This document shows, one piece after another, positions 1 to 8,164 of a DNA stretch of 64,000 bases (position 1 is its first letter; each line of letters starts with the position of its first letter). Source of the stretch: Candidatus Cloacimonadota bacterium (lineage in GTDB: Bacteria > Cloacimonadota > Cloacimonadia > JGIOTU-2); contig JAFGDR010000011.1 in the NCBI GenBank assembly GCA_016932035.1, positions 1-64,000 on the forward strand, in the 5' to 3' direction. A program made the position numbers and the translations under genes. The notes under the pieces were generated by a model. That model did not search any database. It saw nothing but the letters and a program-made list of their open reading frames with translations, and had not been told where the DNA came from.

Positions 1-2651
1 CAGTCATAATTAAAGGAAATCTGGAGGAAGTTCAAGGACTCATAGAAGATAATGAAGACTTGTTATATGAGAAAAATCAGAATGACTGTAATTTGCTACA
101 CTTTTCTTCCTATTTGGGCTATAAGGATATTACAGAATATTTCATCCAAAAAGGAGTTGACCTTGATGCAAAAACCGATGAAGGGGAAACACCTCTTCAT
201 TATGCAGCTCGTAATGAAAAATTGGAGATTGTTAGCCTGTTGCTGCAAAATGGAGCCCAAGTCGATATCAAATGTATCCGTGGCAGGACTCCGTTACATG
301 TCGTCTCAAGAGAAAACGGCAATGTAGCGATTGGGAAATTACTCATTAAAAACGGTGCTGATATAAATTCGAGAGACAATAATGAAAGGACTCCCCTTGC
401 ATTTTCTGCTTTCAGGGGTTATAAAGAATTCGTCAAATTCCTGTTGGAAAATGGAGTCGAGGTGCCAATGAAGGGAGAAGAAGCTGATGACCTGTTACAC
501 AAAGCAGCTATTGGTGGTCATAAAGAACTATTTGATTATATGATTGATAATGGGATCAACATAAATTCTAAAAGCTATTACGGGGGAACAATCCTGCATA
601 GTGCTGCGTCCGGTGGACTGGTTGAAAGTATGAATAAATTATTAAAGAGCGGGATGAATATCAACGAAGAATGCAGATATGGATTGAAACCGATACATTA
701 TGCAACAATCGAAGGGAATAAGAATGTGATTGAATTGTTATTGAAAAACGGGGATGATATTAATTCAAAAACTAAAATTGGAAAGACTCCATTGGATTAT
801 GCAAAAGAATTAGAATATGATGAAATTGTTGATTTCTTAGTTACACGAGGTGCGGATGATAATATAAGATCTCTAACAGATTTCGAAGGCAAATATTTTA
901 ATCAACAAGCTCCAGGAGATACTGCTGAAATATTTGCACCCGGTATCGTATCATCTGAGTTTGGTGTTCATTCAAGCCCTGCTTTTATGCCCAATGGAAC
1001 TGAAGTGTATTGGACGCCAATGGATTCCAGGAATGGAGGTATATATTTTACTAAAATAGAGAATGGTAAATGGATAATACCCAAAATAGCTGCTTTTTCA
1101 TCAGGATACTTTTGCTCAAATCCGGTTTTATCTCCGGATGGGAGTAAGCTTTTTTTTCATTCAGAAAGACCTATCGAACAAAATGGTAAACCTGGCTTTG
1201 GTATCTGGTATGTTGAACGGAACGATAAAACGTGGTCAAATCCTAGCCAAATTACTTCTTACGTAAGCGATTTCGCTCCAGGATGGCAGGTCTCTTTGGA
1301 TAGCAAAAGCAATATTTATTTCTCCATAAGAGGATTAAGCGATATATATGTATCGAGATATCTGAATGGGGATTATTCTGAGTCAGAGAAGCTGGAAGGC
1401 CCAATAAACACAGAACACATTGATGGCGATCCATTTATCGAAAAGAACGCTGAATATCTTGTTTTTTCTTCAAATCGTCCAGACGGCTTTGGGGGATTCG
1501 ACCTTTATGTGGCATTTAAAAATGATGATGTTATATGGGAAGAAGTAAAAAATATCGGTGCGGGAGTTAACTCAGAAAGTAATGAAATGTGGCCGATTAT
1601 TTCACCTGACGGTAAGTATTTGTTTTTTGCAAGTAACAGAAATGGAACAGTTGATTCTTACTGGATCGATACTCAGATCATAAAGGACTTAAGAGAAAAA
1701 GCAGTTTTTAAACAGATTTTTTATGAAGATTTTTATAATGAAGTCCTCGAACTTGAAAAGCAAGAATGTTACGATACAGCCCTTATTCTCGTTGAAGAAA
1801 ACTGGCAAAACTATCCTGAACAGGAATTCGAACTCATGAAAGAGCTGGAATATCTGTATCGAAAAACTGAGCAGTATGAAAGATCTCTCAGTCTCTTTGA
1901 GTTAGGTCATGAGAAAGGATATTTCTTCCTGCTACATCCAAATCTTCCGAAGTGTGAACCGTATGTGGAATATTCTCGTTTTAATGATATCGTGGATCAA
2001 GACACCAACCTCAGAGGAACAGCAATTGATTCTGCTGAGACGATCTTCGAGATCGTACTTCCGGAAAATTATGATAAGACGAAAATCTACCCCCTCTTTT
2101 TCATCCTGCATGGAGGAGGAAGCTCGCTAAAAAAATCAAAAGAACACTGGATCATTCCTAGTGAAATAAAAACTAAATTCATAATTGCTTATGTTCAATC
2201 TTATATTTATTATGATTCGAATACATTTGGCTGGAGATCCTATGATGAACGAGCTCGAGAGGATATATCTCGAATTTATGATGAGATCACATCTGAATTT
2301 CCTCTTGATACAAGTGTCGTATATATTGGGGGTATGTCAGCTGGCGGAACTGCTGCTATGGATTTTGCGATCAATCAGATCATTCCGATCAAAGGAGTAT
2401 TTGGAGTATGCCCAGGCATACCACAAGAGTTTGATGAAGAAAGAGTTGAAAAAGCAAAATTATCTGGTCTTAAGGTCATGATGGTAGCAGGCGAAAACGA
2501 CCATTACCGACCACGACAGGAAGAAATGGAAAATGTTTTTGTAGATCAAAACGTCCCATCCAAATATATCCTCATTCCAGAAATGGGGCACGATATACCC
2601 GAAGATCTGAGTGATAGGTGGATTAAAGCAGTAAAGTTTTTTCAAGAATGA
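1..2651 (+). CDS. Ankyrin-repeat / PD40 / esterase fusion protein (5' end outside window)
   Basis: The reading frame is open to the left edge. It already encodes ankyrin-like sequence before the first possible start (TTG at 60), so the gene begins outside the window. Residue numbers here count from position 60. Residues 1-285 hold about eight ankyrin repeats (TPLHYAA, ADINSRD and similar). Residues 290-560 carry PD40/WD40-like strands (SPDGSKLFF, FSSNRPDGFGGFDLY, ISPDGKYLFFASN). About 100 helical residues follow, then an alpha/beta-hydrolase from about 690. The hydrolase has an oxyanion motif (LHGGGS), nucleophile elbow GMSAGG (Ser about 760), and likely Asp 814 and His 844. The esterase resembles the PHB-depolymerase/dienelactone hydrolase group; substrate unknown. 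The ankyrin and propeller parts probably bind protein or glycan partners. Confidence 0.85.
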   Translation, partial: VIIKGNLEEVQGLIEDNEDLLYEKNQNDCNLLHFSSYLGYKDITEYFIQKGVDLDAKTDEGETPLHYAARNEKLEIVSLLLQNGAQVDIKCIRGRTPLHVVSRENGNVAIGKLLIKNGADINSRDNNERTPLAFSAFRGYKEFVKFLLENGVEVPMKGEEADDLLHKAAIGGHKELFDYMIDNGININSKSYYGGTILHSAASGGLVESMNKLLKSGMNINEECRYGLKPIHYATIEGNKNVIELLLKNGDDINSKTKIGKTPLDYAKELEYDEIVDFLVTRGADDNIRSLTDFEGKYFNQQAPGDTAEIFAPGIVSSEFGVHSSPAFMPNGTEVYWTPMDSRNGGIYFTKIENGKWIIPKIAAFSSGYFCSNPVLSPDGSKLFFHSERPIEQNGKPGFGIWYVERNDKTWSNPSQITSYVSDFAPGWQVSLDSKSNIYFSIRGLSDIYVSRYLNGDYSESEKLEGPINTEHIDGDPFIEKNAEYLVFSSNRPDGFGGFDLYVAFKNDDVIWEEVKNIGAGVNSESNEMWPIISPDGKYLFFASNRNGTVDSYWIDTQIIKDLREKAVFKQIFYEDFYNEVLELEKQECYDTALILVEENWQNYPEQEFELMKELEYLYRKTEQYERSLSLFELGHEKGYFFLLHPNLPKCEPYVEYSRFNDIVDQDTNLRGTAIDSAETIFEIVLPENYDKTKIYPLFFILHGGGSSLKKSKEHWIIPSEIKTKFIIAYVQSYIYYDSNTFGWRSYDERAREDISRIYDEITSEFPLDTSVVYIGGMSAGGTAAMDFAINQIIPIKGVFGVCPGIPQEFDEERVEKAKLSGLKVMMVAGENDHYRPRQEEMENVFVDQNVPSKYILIPEMGHDIPEDLSDRWIKAVKFFQE

Positions 2652-2682
2652 TTTAGGATTTCAGATTTAAGATTTATGATTT

Positions 2683-2702
2683 GGGCTGAACATGTTCAGC
2701 CC
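2683..2702. repeat. Perfect 20-bp palindrome, copy 1 of a dispersed family
   Basis: GGGCTGAACATGTTCAGCCC is a perfect inverted repeat between convergent genes. The core TGAACATGTTCA recurs at about 4967-4980 and 21059-21070. Copies 1 and 2 are both followed by a similar CCCTnCTTGGAnATTGG tail. It could act as a bidirectional terminator stem or a REP-like element. Confidence 0.75.
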
Positions 2703-2743
2703 CTACTTGGACATTGGCCATTGAATATGGTATATTGGATATT

Positions 2744-3211
2744 CTACAGCTCTTTCTCCATGTACACCGCATTTTTAAATGGATTGTACCGATATGCCTT
2801 GATCTCCCTAAATCCTAACTCTTCATAAATTTTGATTGGTGTTGTCATGGAACGAAGTGTATCTAACCTCATTATGCGATATCCTATCTCCTTTGCTCTT
2901 TCAATGATTTTATCCGCTAGCTGTTTCCCCATTCCCTTCCCCCTATATCCTTTTCTCACATACATTCTTTTTAATTCACAAATTCCAGGTTCGAGCTTTC
3001 TCAAAGCGATGCATCCTGCTATATCTTCTATTACTTTACAGAGAAATATACATCCCTCAGGTGGTGTATATTCTCCAGGCAGATTTTCCAGCTCCTTATC
3101 AAAATTCTGAAAATCTAAAGGAAAACCAAGTGATTGCTCATATTCAGCAAACAGCTCCCTGACAAATGTAATAACCTTTTCAGAATAGTCTTCATAGATA
3201 TCGAATTTCAT
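2744..3211 (-). CDS. GNAT family N-acetyltransferase
   Basis: A 155-residue single-domain protein that transfers an acetyl group from acetyl-CoA to an unidentified amine. The pyrophosphate-binding loop RGKGMGKQL (about residues 94-102) lies after the beta4 strand CELKRMYV. The C-terminal YEELGF motif (about 130) is typical of GNAT beta5-alpha4. The length is normal and there is no signal peptide, so it is cytosolic. It is monocistronic and convergent with the ankyrin-esterase gene. Substrate cannot be predicted. Confidence 0.88.
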   Translation of the reverse strand: MKFDIYEDYSEKVITFVRELFAEYEQSLGFPLDFQNFDKELENLPGEYTPPEGCIFLCKVIEDIAGCIALRKLEPGICELKRMYVRKGYRGKGMGKQLADKIIERAKEIGYRIMRLDTLRSMTTPIKIYEELGFREIKAYRYNPFKNAVYMEKEL

Positions 3212-3348
3212 GCATTAACTCTCAATTCGAAGTATGTTGTGTAAAGAAAATTGAAGTGAAAATTATCCGGACAGATTACTTGACGTGGATAACCGGGTAT
3301 AATTATTTCCTCCACGATTCAAGAACTTAATAAAATACAGGAGAAGAC

Positions 3349-3522
3349 ATGGATGCAAACGGAAAAAAGATGGATCGAAGCGGATGGGCTGTTGGTGGAG
3401 GTACGATGATCGGTATCGGCGTTGGATTTTTTCTTCTGCCATTATCAGTGTTTTATCTCATCGGATCGATCCTCGGTGGTATCGGGCTCGGATTGATAAT
3501 TGGTGCAATTATTGGAAAATAA
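3349..3522 (+). CDS. Small glycine-rich membrane protein (57 aa)
   Basis: A short frame starts with ATG behind a good AGGAG site and ends at TAA 3520-3522. The product has a charged N-terminus (DANGKKMDRSG) followed by two hydrophobic, glycine-zipper-like stretches (GGGTMIGIGVGFFLLP and GSILGGIGLGLIIGAIIG). That suggests a small two-helix inner-membrane protein. No family is recognised. The strong ribosome-binding site and clean hydropathy argue that it is real. Confidence 0.6.
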   Translation: MDANGKKMDRSGWAVGGGTMIGIGVGFFLLPLSVFYLIGSILGGIGLGLIIGAIIGK

Positions 3523-3621
3523 TGACAATTAACAATTACAAATTTTTGAATATAGAATGGATATTATAATTTTCTACTCCCAAATACTGAACCAATCCTA
3601 ACCACAAAAAGGGGTAACTCA

Positions 3622-4953
3622 ATGATAAGAAAAAGATACATACTGATTATCTTATTTTACTTAATTATTATGAACCTGCTCCAAGCAAATGATAGCCAGC
3701 AATCACCACGAACATTTCCTGTCGATGAACTTCAGCAGGATTTCCAAAGATTCCGAGAAATCCTTGAACAGGAGCACTGCTGCACGTATGAATATACCTC
3801 AAAGGCAGAAATGGATAGTCTTTTTGATACACACTATGACTTGATCGATCATGATAAGACCATTTATGAATTCTTCCAACTTCTTGCACCTATTACTGCA
3901 AAGATTGGTTGTATGCATACTTCTACCTGGTTGCCTGTTCGATACTTCAGGACAAAACCCAGGAATATGTTTCCGCTCACCGTGAAACTCATCGACGAAA
4001 AACTTGTAGTATTAGGAAGCTACAACGATTCCCTTGAAGTACCAATTGGGAGTATTCTCCTTCATATAAACGGTACACCTGTAGATTCGATCATTGCCGA
4101 TCTCCAATTGATAACCCCTGCTGATGCGATGAATCCATATTTCATCGATTCTCAACTCTCCCACCGTTTCTCTCAATTCTATACCAGCATGTACGGTCTA
4201 CCCGATGGATACGAAGTAACTTACATCAAACCTGGCACAAGTGATCCTACCACTAAAAACCTTACCCCCACCGATGATCCATCAGTTAGGGAAATCGTAT
4301 TTCGTCATTTCAGTAATCCACCTCTTGAATTTGAAATCCTTGAAGATGAGAACACTGCAATATTAACAGTCTATACTTTTGCATATTATACTCGTGTCGA
4401 ATACTTCCAAAGTTTTATGGACTCATGCTTCAGCAAGATTAAAGAAAAGAAAATTGAAAATCTGATACTAGATCTCAGGGGTAACAGCGGTGGTGATCCT
4501 TTCTGTTCAACCATCCTACTGTCCTATCTGGAAAGCGAACCAGTCCCCTATTTTGCGGAACGCTACGGAAAATATTCCGACTTTGCAGACCCGATCCCTC
4601 TTGCAGAAAACCACTTTACAGGGAATCTCTACACGTTGATCGACGGGATTTGCGGTTCTACGAACGGGCATTTCTGCGCGCTCCTGGACTATAATAACAT
4701 TGGCACATTTATCGGTACTCCGAGTGGTGCAACCTATAAATGTAATGCAGGAAAAAACACGGAACTCCTACTGCCCAATACCCAGATGATCATCACGATC
4801 GGGAGAACAACATACAGAGCAGCAGTCGAGAATATGGATAAAGCAGCACCCATCAAACCGGATATTCTTGTTCATGAAACAGCTGATGACATTGCAGTCG
4901 GTAGAGATGTGTTCATGGAAGCTGCACTCAAAGAAATCCAGAAAAATAAATAA
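3622..4953 (+). CDS. S41 family (C-terminal-processing type) peptidase
   Basis: A 443-residue secreted or periplasmic serine protease candidate. It has an N-terminal signal sequence (basic MIRKR, then a hydrophobic stretch to about residue 22). The S41 core is visible as LILDLRGNSGGDP (about 283-295), ICGSTNGHF with the expected nucleophile Ser near 346, and IGTPSGATY. A PDZ-like segment precedes the core (VPIGSILLHINGTPVDSI, about 145-162). The start follows AAGGGG with good spacing. No neighbouring gene suggests a substrate. Confidence 0.85.
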   Translation: MIRKRYILIILFYLIIMNLLQANDSQQSPRTFPVDELQQDFQRFREILEQEHCCTYEYTSKAEMDSLFDTHYDLIDHDKTIYEFFQLLAPITAKIGCMHTSTWLPVRYFRTKPRNMFPLTVKLIDEKLVVLGSYNDSLEVPIGSILLHINGTPVDSIIADLQLITPADAMNPYFIDSQLSHRFSQFYTSMYGLPDGYEVTYIKPGTSDPTTKNLTPTDDPSVREIVFRHFSNPPLEFEILEDENTAILTVYTFAYYTRVEYFQSFMDSCFSKIKEKKIENLILDLRGNSGGDPFCSTILLSYLESEPVPYFAERYGKYSDFADPIPLAENHFTGNLYTLIDGICGSTNGHFCALLDYNNIGTFIGTPSGATYKCNAGKNTELLLPNTQMIITIGRTTYRAAVENMDKAAPIKPDILVHETADDIAVGRDVFMEAALKEIQKNK

Positions 4954-4964
4954 ATGTATCTCTA

Positions 4965-4984
4965 GCCTGAACATGTTCAGCCCC
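4965..4984. repeat. TGAACATGTTCA palindrome, copy 2
   Basis: CTGAACATGTTCAG (4967-4980) follows the S41 gene stop. It is continued by CCCCTCCTTGGATATTGG, nearly identical to the tail after copy 1. It belongs to the same dispersed intergenic family. Confidence 0.65.
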
Positions 4985-5033
4985 TCCTTGGATATTGGAA
5001 GTTGTAAATTTGTTATTGGATATTTTGTTTTTC

Positions 5034-5062
5034 TTGACAGCTAAACAAAATATAAATATACA
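5034..5062 (+). promoter_or_regulatory. Sigma-70-like promoter of the selenoprotein peroxiredoxin gene
   Basis: TTGACA (5034-5039), a 17-bp spacer and TATACA (5057-5062) form a near-consensus promoter. It leaves a leader of about 65 nt before the ATG at 5135. Confidence 0.65.
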
Positions 5063-5134
5063 ACAAGTCGAAATGAAAGAAAAAAAAATGGAAAATCAAA
5101 AATTAATCACAACGACCAAGAAAGGAGCATGCCT

Positions 5135-5863
5135 ATGTCGGAAAAGCCGGAAGAAATGACCGTGGGCTGTGCCCGACCAACTGGCGGTCCGGTTGGTGAG
5201 GAAGTTAAAGAAACAAAAAAAGAACAAGTCGAAGAAAAGACGGAGGCAAAAAAAATGATCATGGTCGGAAGAAAAGCACCCGATTTCACTGCGCCTGCCT
5301 ATTACAAGGGAAAATTCGTCAGTATCAAACTGTCGGACTATCTCGGAAAATGGGTTGTGCTGTGCTGTTATCCGGGTGACTTCACATTCGTGTGAGCTAC
5401 TGAAGTCTCTGCGGTCGCAGAGAAATATCCCGTATTCCAGGAACTTGGAGTCGAAGTTTTATCAATGAGTGTGGATAGTGTGTTCGTCCACAAAATGTGG
5501 GATGAAAATGAGCTGTCTAAGATGGTAAAAGGCGGAATCCCCTTCCCTATGCTGACCGATGCGGGTGGTAAGGTCGGAACAGTGTATGGCATCTATGATG
5601 AGAACGCAGGTGTGGAAACGCGCGGTCGATTCCTCATCGATCCTGACGGTATTGTTCAGGGTTACGAAGTGCTGACCCCGCCTGTGGGTAGAAATGTCAG
5701 CGAAACTATCAGGCAGATACAGGCATTCCAGCTTGTGCGTGCAAGCAAAGGAACCCAGGCAACGCCATCCGGATGGAAACCCGGAAAAATGGTTCTCAAG
5801 CCAGGTCCTGACCTTGTAGGAAAGATCTGGGAAGTGTGGAAAACAGAAAACGCATTTGATTAA
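5135..5863 (+). CDS. prxU: Selenocysteine-containing peroxiredoxin (in-frame TGA at the peroxidatic position)
   Basis: Thiol/selenol peroxidase of the AhpC/TSA family that reduces H2O2 and organic peroxides. One frame runs from 5135 to the TAA at 5861-5863, interrupted only by TGA 5393-5395 (residue 87 of 242). Sequence on both sides is clearly peroxiredoxin: [10 protein letters not shown] and PGDFTFV before it, [14 protein letters not shown] and [15 protein letters not shown] after it. The TGA sits exactly where the family has its catalytic Cys (FTFVCPTE), so selenocysteine is the natural reading. A hairpin with a GGTC loop follows. ATG 5135 is preferred over ATG 5129 because AGGAG (5123-5127) is then spaced correctly. 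The usual C-terminal resolving Cys (VCPxGW) is replaced (ATPSGW). The N-terminal extension has a GCARPTGG motif. No selA, selB or selD lies in the window. Confidence 0.92.
5393..5424 (+). promoter_or_regulatory. Bacterial SECIS-like element (UGA plus hairpin)
   Basis: Directly after the UGA, 5406-5423 form a perfect stem TCTCTGC / GCAGAGA closed by a GGTC tetraloop (5413-5416). The loop begins 17 nt after the UGA. Stem position and GGUC loop closely match the well-known E. coli fdhF SECIS as I recall it. That is what SelB needs to recode UGA. Confidence 0.85.
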
Positions 5864-5878
5864 TTCATAATAGAATGT

Positions 5879-5920
5879 CAGGCATTGGGTCATGAATGTG
5901 GTTCAGTGCCTGTTTTTTTT
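5879..5920 (+). terminator. Rho-independent terminator after prxU
   Basis: CAGGCATTG (5879-5887) pairs with CAGTGCCTG (5904-5912), a 9-bp stem with one G-T pair, followed by eight T (5913-5920). Confidence 0.85.
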
Positions 5921-6346
5921 GAAAGAAATTGAACGCTGATCACCACAGATTGAGCTGATTGCCGCTAATAAAAATATTAAGTTGAATAACGATTTGTGAT
6001 TTAATTTTTTCCTCTCGTTCCTAAGTTGCACTTGGGAACGAAGAATATCCAGTCGGTTACAAAGTCAACTTGGTAACCAGAAATTAATTTTAAGACAAGA
6101 CTCAGCATAAAATGATGACTCTGTTGAAATGAGTTGATTTAATATTACTATTGAAAATAATGATTATCGTATACAGACTCAAAATTTGCTGTATCCACGA
6201 ACTTTTTCGTTATTACAAATGTTTTAGTCAAATAGATTTTTTAAAAATAAATTTTGCAAAGCGACGACGCCGAAAACGCCCCCCAATATCCTGCGAGGAA
6301 ATGCCGGGACTATCAGCATCTACTGTAACGCTGTGTTATTCTCCAT
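5921..6346. repeat. Gene-free stretch with two adjacent hairpins
   Basis: No credible gene is present. Two inverted repeats lie 15 bp apart. The first is 6016-6040 (CGTTCCTAAGT / ACTTGGGAACG, 11 bp with one T-G pair, loop TGC). The second is 6055-6078 (GGTTAC-A-AAGT / ACTT-G-GTAACC, loop CA). They share the AAGTnnACTT heart, so they look like two versions of one repeat. They lie at the left edge of the AT-rich sulfotransferase block. Confidence 0.6.
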
Positions 6347-6976
6347 CTAAAATGAATAGCCAAATTTTGAAATATCTATTTTGTATATATTTCTTACTAT
6401 TTCTTCAGACTCGGAGTCGTAATAGAACCGATAATGGATCCTTTTCGATTTCATTATATGCGGAATTTTAACAATTTTATCAAAACGTATTTTTTTTAAT
6501 ATCCTAAGAACATCATTTTCAAAGCACTCAAATCTACCAATAAAATCAACTAACACCTTCCCGTCTTTATTTTCCAAAAAGGTATACTGAGGTTTCCATT
6601 GCACGTGAGATTTTTTCTGTATCAAGTACAGATATTTTTTAAAATCATCATTTTTATCCATTCCAATAAACGATCTAAGATCCATTCTCTGCTTCATATA
6701 TAAAAATTGGGATACTGCTTTGTCCCAAGGATTTCTTACAAATGCAAACTTAAAGTATTTTTTAAATACAGTATTGCCAACTTCTACCTGGATTTGAGTT
6801 GCTAATAGATGCTGGAGTCCACCTGTCTGATATTTATTTTTATATTTTGAAATAAATCCCATCCACAAATTATTTACATTCCTATCTTCTTCATTCGGCC
6901 AAATTATATATTCAATACTTGTCCCACCACATCTTGGTATATGGATAAATATACATTGGTGTTTGTGAGAGATCAT
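6347..6976 (-). CDS. Sulfotransferase family protein (209 aa)
   Basis: Predicted PAPS-dependent sulfotransferase acting on a glycan or other hydroxyl acceptor. The 5'-phosphosulfate-binding loop is IHIPRCGGTSIEY (about residues 12-24). The 3'-phosphate-binding strand is FAFVRNPWDKAVSQF (about 77-91). Both are Sulfotransfer_2 type signatures. No signal or anchor is visible, so it is probably cytosolic. Base composition is markedly more AT-rich than flanking genes, which suggests acquisition. It is tandem with a second, distantly similar sulfotransferase on the same strand. Confidence 0.8.
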   Translation of the reverse strand: MISHKHQCIFIHIPRCGGTSIEYIIWPNEEDRNVNNLWMGFISKYKNKYQTGGLQHLLATQIQVEVGNTVFKKYFKFAFVRNPWDKAVSQFLYMKQRMDLRSFIGMDKNDDFKKYLYLIQKKSHVQWKPQYTFLENKDGKVLVDFIGRFECFENDVLRILKKIRFDKIVKIPHIMKSKRIHYRFYYDSESEEIVRNIYKIDISKFGYSF

Positions 6977-7065
6977 ATTTTCTTGTGTATGGACTTTATG
7001 TAAAACATAAAAGGTGACAAAAACATGCGCATCACAGCTTTTGAAGTCTGAGTTTTTGCAATTGT

Positions 7066-7869
7066 TTACAACTTATCTTTAAGTGTGATCAGACTATTAG
7101 ATATTTTACTGTTATATAATTCTATGTCATTGATATATACTTTATTTACTATTTCTATCATTTCTTTGCTAAACATTGATTCAGGAGATGGAAGATAACC
7201 AGATAATTTCTTATTTAGTAGCTCGATTGGATTCACTTTAAACAAACTATCTCCCTCTAATACTTTATATCCACTAGTATGATGGTCGACTAATGGTCGG
7301 GCATCAACGATGTCTAAATCAATTTTGTTTTTGAGTTTTACGCGAATCTTTTGGAACTCCTCAAAAGCGAAGTAATCATCATAGTCTTCAAATACAAGAA
7401 AATCCTCCTGTGGTTTCCAGTGAATATTGCCGTTTCGTATTGTTGGATTCTCCAAACTTTTTATGAAAAATTCGAAAGTCACATCGTCAAGATTGATTGC
7501 TCTATTGTGAAGAGCAATATATTTCCAAGCCACAACATCTCTGTTTATAAACTTGTCTAGAAATACACTAACTAGTCTAGAAAAAGGATCTCTAAGTATC
7601 GTAAAAGCATACTTGCACTGTACAAGGTCACGCATGTCAGCACTAAATGCGCCATTATTATTGTGAATCCAGTTAAAATCTTTCTTGTCTTTAATTGCAC
7701 CATTAGCCATTGCTATACTCAATCGCATAGTTGAACAAGCATTCTTGGGAATATAACTGTATATAGCATTGTGTCTATATATGTTTAAAGCATGGTTTTG
7801 TGCAAAACGATGCTTTGGATTATTATTAATCGAATTAAATGACGATGTAGTGTATTTTAAATAATGCAT
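7066..7869 (-). CDS. Sulfotransferase family protein (267 aa)
   Basis: Second predicted PAPS-dependent sulfotransferase. It has a 5'-loop-like IPKNACSTMRLSI (about residues 40-52) and a 3'-binding segment FTILRDPFSRLVSVF (about 89-103). It is transcribed leftward ahead of the 209-residue paralogue, with 89 bp between them. Like its neighbour it is AT-rich and stands apart from nearby genes in codon use. No PAPS-synthesis or glycosyltransferase genes are adjacent, so the acceptor is unknown; surface polysaccharide is a guess. Confidence 0.78.
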   Translation of the reverse strand: MHYLKYTTSSFNSINNNPKHRFAQNHALNIYRHNAIYSYIPKNACSTMRLSIAMANGAIKDKKDFNWIHNNNGAFSADMRDLVQCKYAFTILRDPFSRLVSVFLDKFINRDVVAWKYIALHNRAINLDDVTFEFFIKSLENPTIRNGNIHWKPQEDFLVFEDYDDYFAFEEFQKIRVKLKNKIDLDIVDARPLVDHHTSGYKVLEGDSLFKVNPIELLNKKLSGYLPSPESMFSKEMIEIVNKVYINDIELYNSKISNSLITLKDKL

Positions 7870-8069
7870 ATGGTTTTCTCAGAAATAATTACTAACAGCA
7901 TTTTTTTTAAATCAGTTCTCTTATATCTTCGAAAGATATCAATGCTTCAGATTTTTCATTTTTCCAAAAATCATGTATGCAAAGCAATAAAGCAACTTGT
8001 TTTCTGTCAACTCAATTAATATCATATAAATTTTTTTGTCGCCTTGTAGTGAATAAAAAAATCGTTTCA
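7870..8069. other. AT-rich divergent intergenic region
   Basis: The region separates the leftward sulfotransferase pair from the rightward esterase gene. I see no gene and no repeat in it. Confidence 0.5.
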
Positions 8070-8098
8070 TTGACAATTACCTCAGCAAAATCTTATGT
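8070..8098 (+). promoter_or_regulatory. Putative promoter of the esterase gene
   Basis: TTGACA (8070-8075), a 17-bp spacer and TTATGT (8093-8098), about 70 bp upstream of the ATG. Confidence 0.45.
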
Positions 8099-8164
8099 GC
8101 GGATATTCACAAAGGCTAAGCCGCGATAGGCAAAGTCTTTAAATAACACAATATTGAGGAAAAG

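Noticed and set aside
3280-3303. TTGACG and TATAAT before the 57-residue protein as a promoter
   Set aside because: The spacer is only 12 bp, too short for a normal sigma-70 promoter.
6151-6471. Plus-strand 106-codon frame before the sulfotransferase
   Set aside because: It overlaps the 3' end of the minus-strand sulfotransferase and has no ribosome-binding site or recognisable domain.
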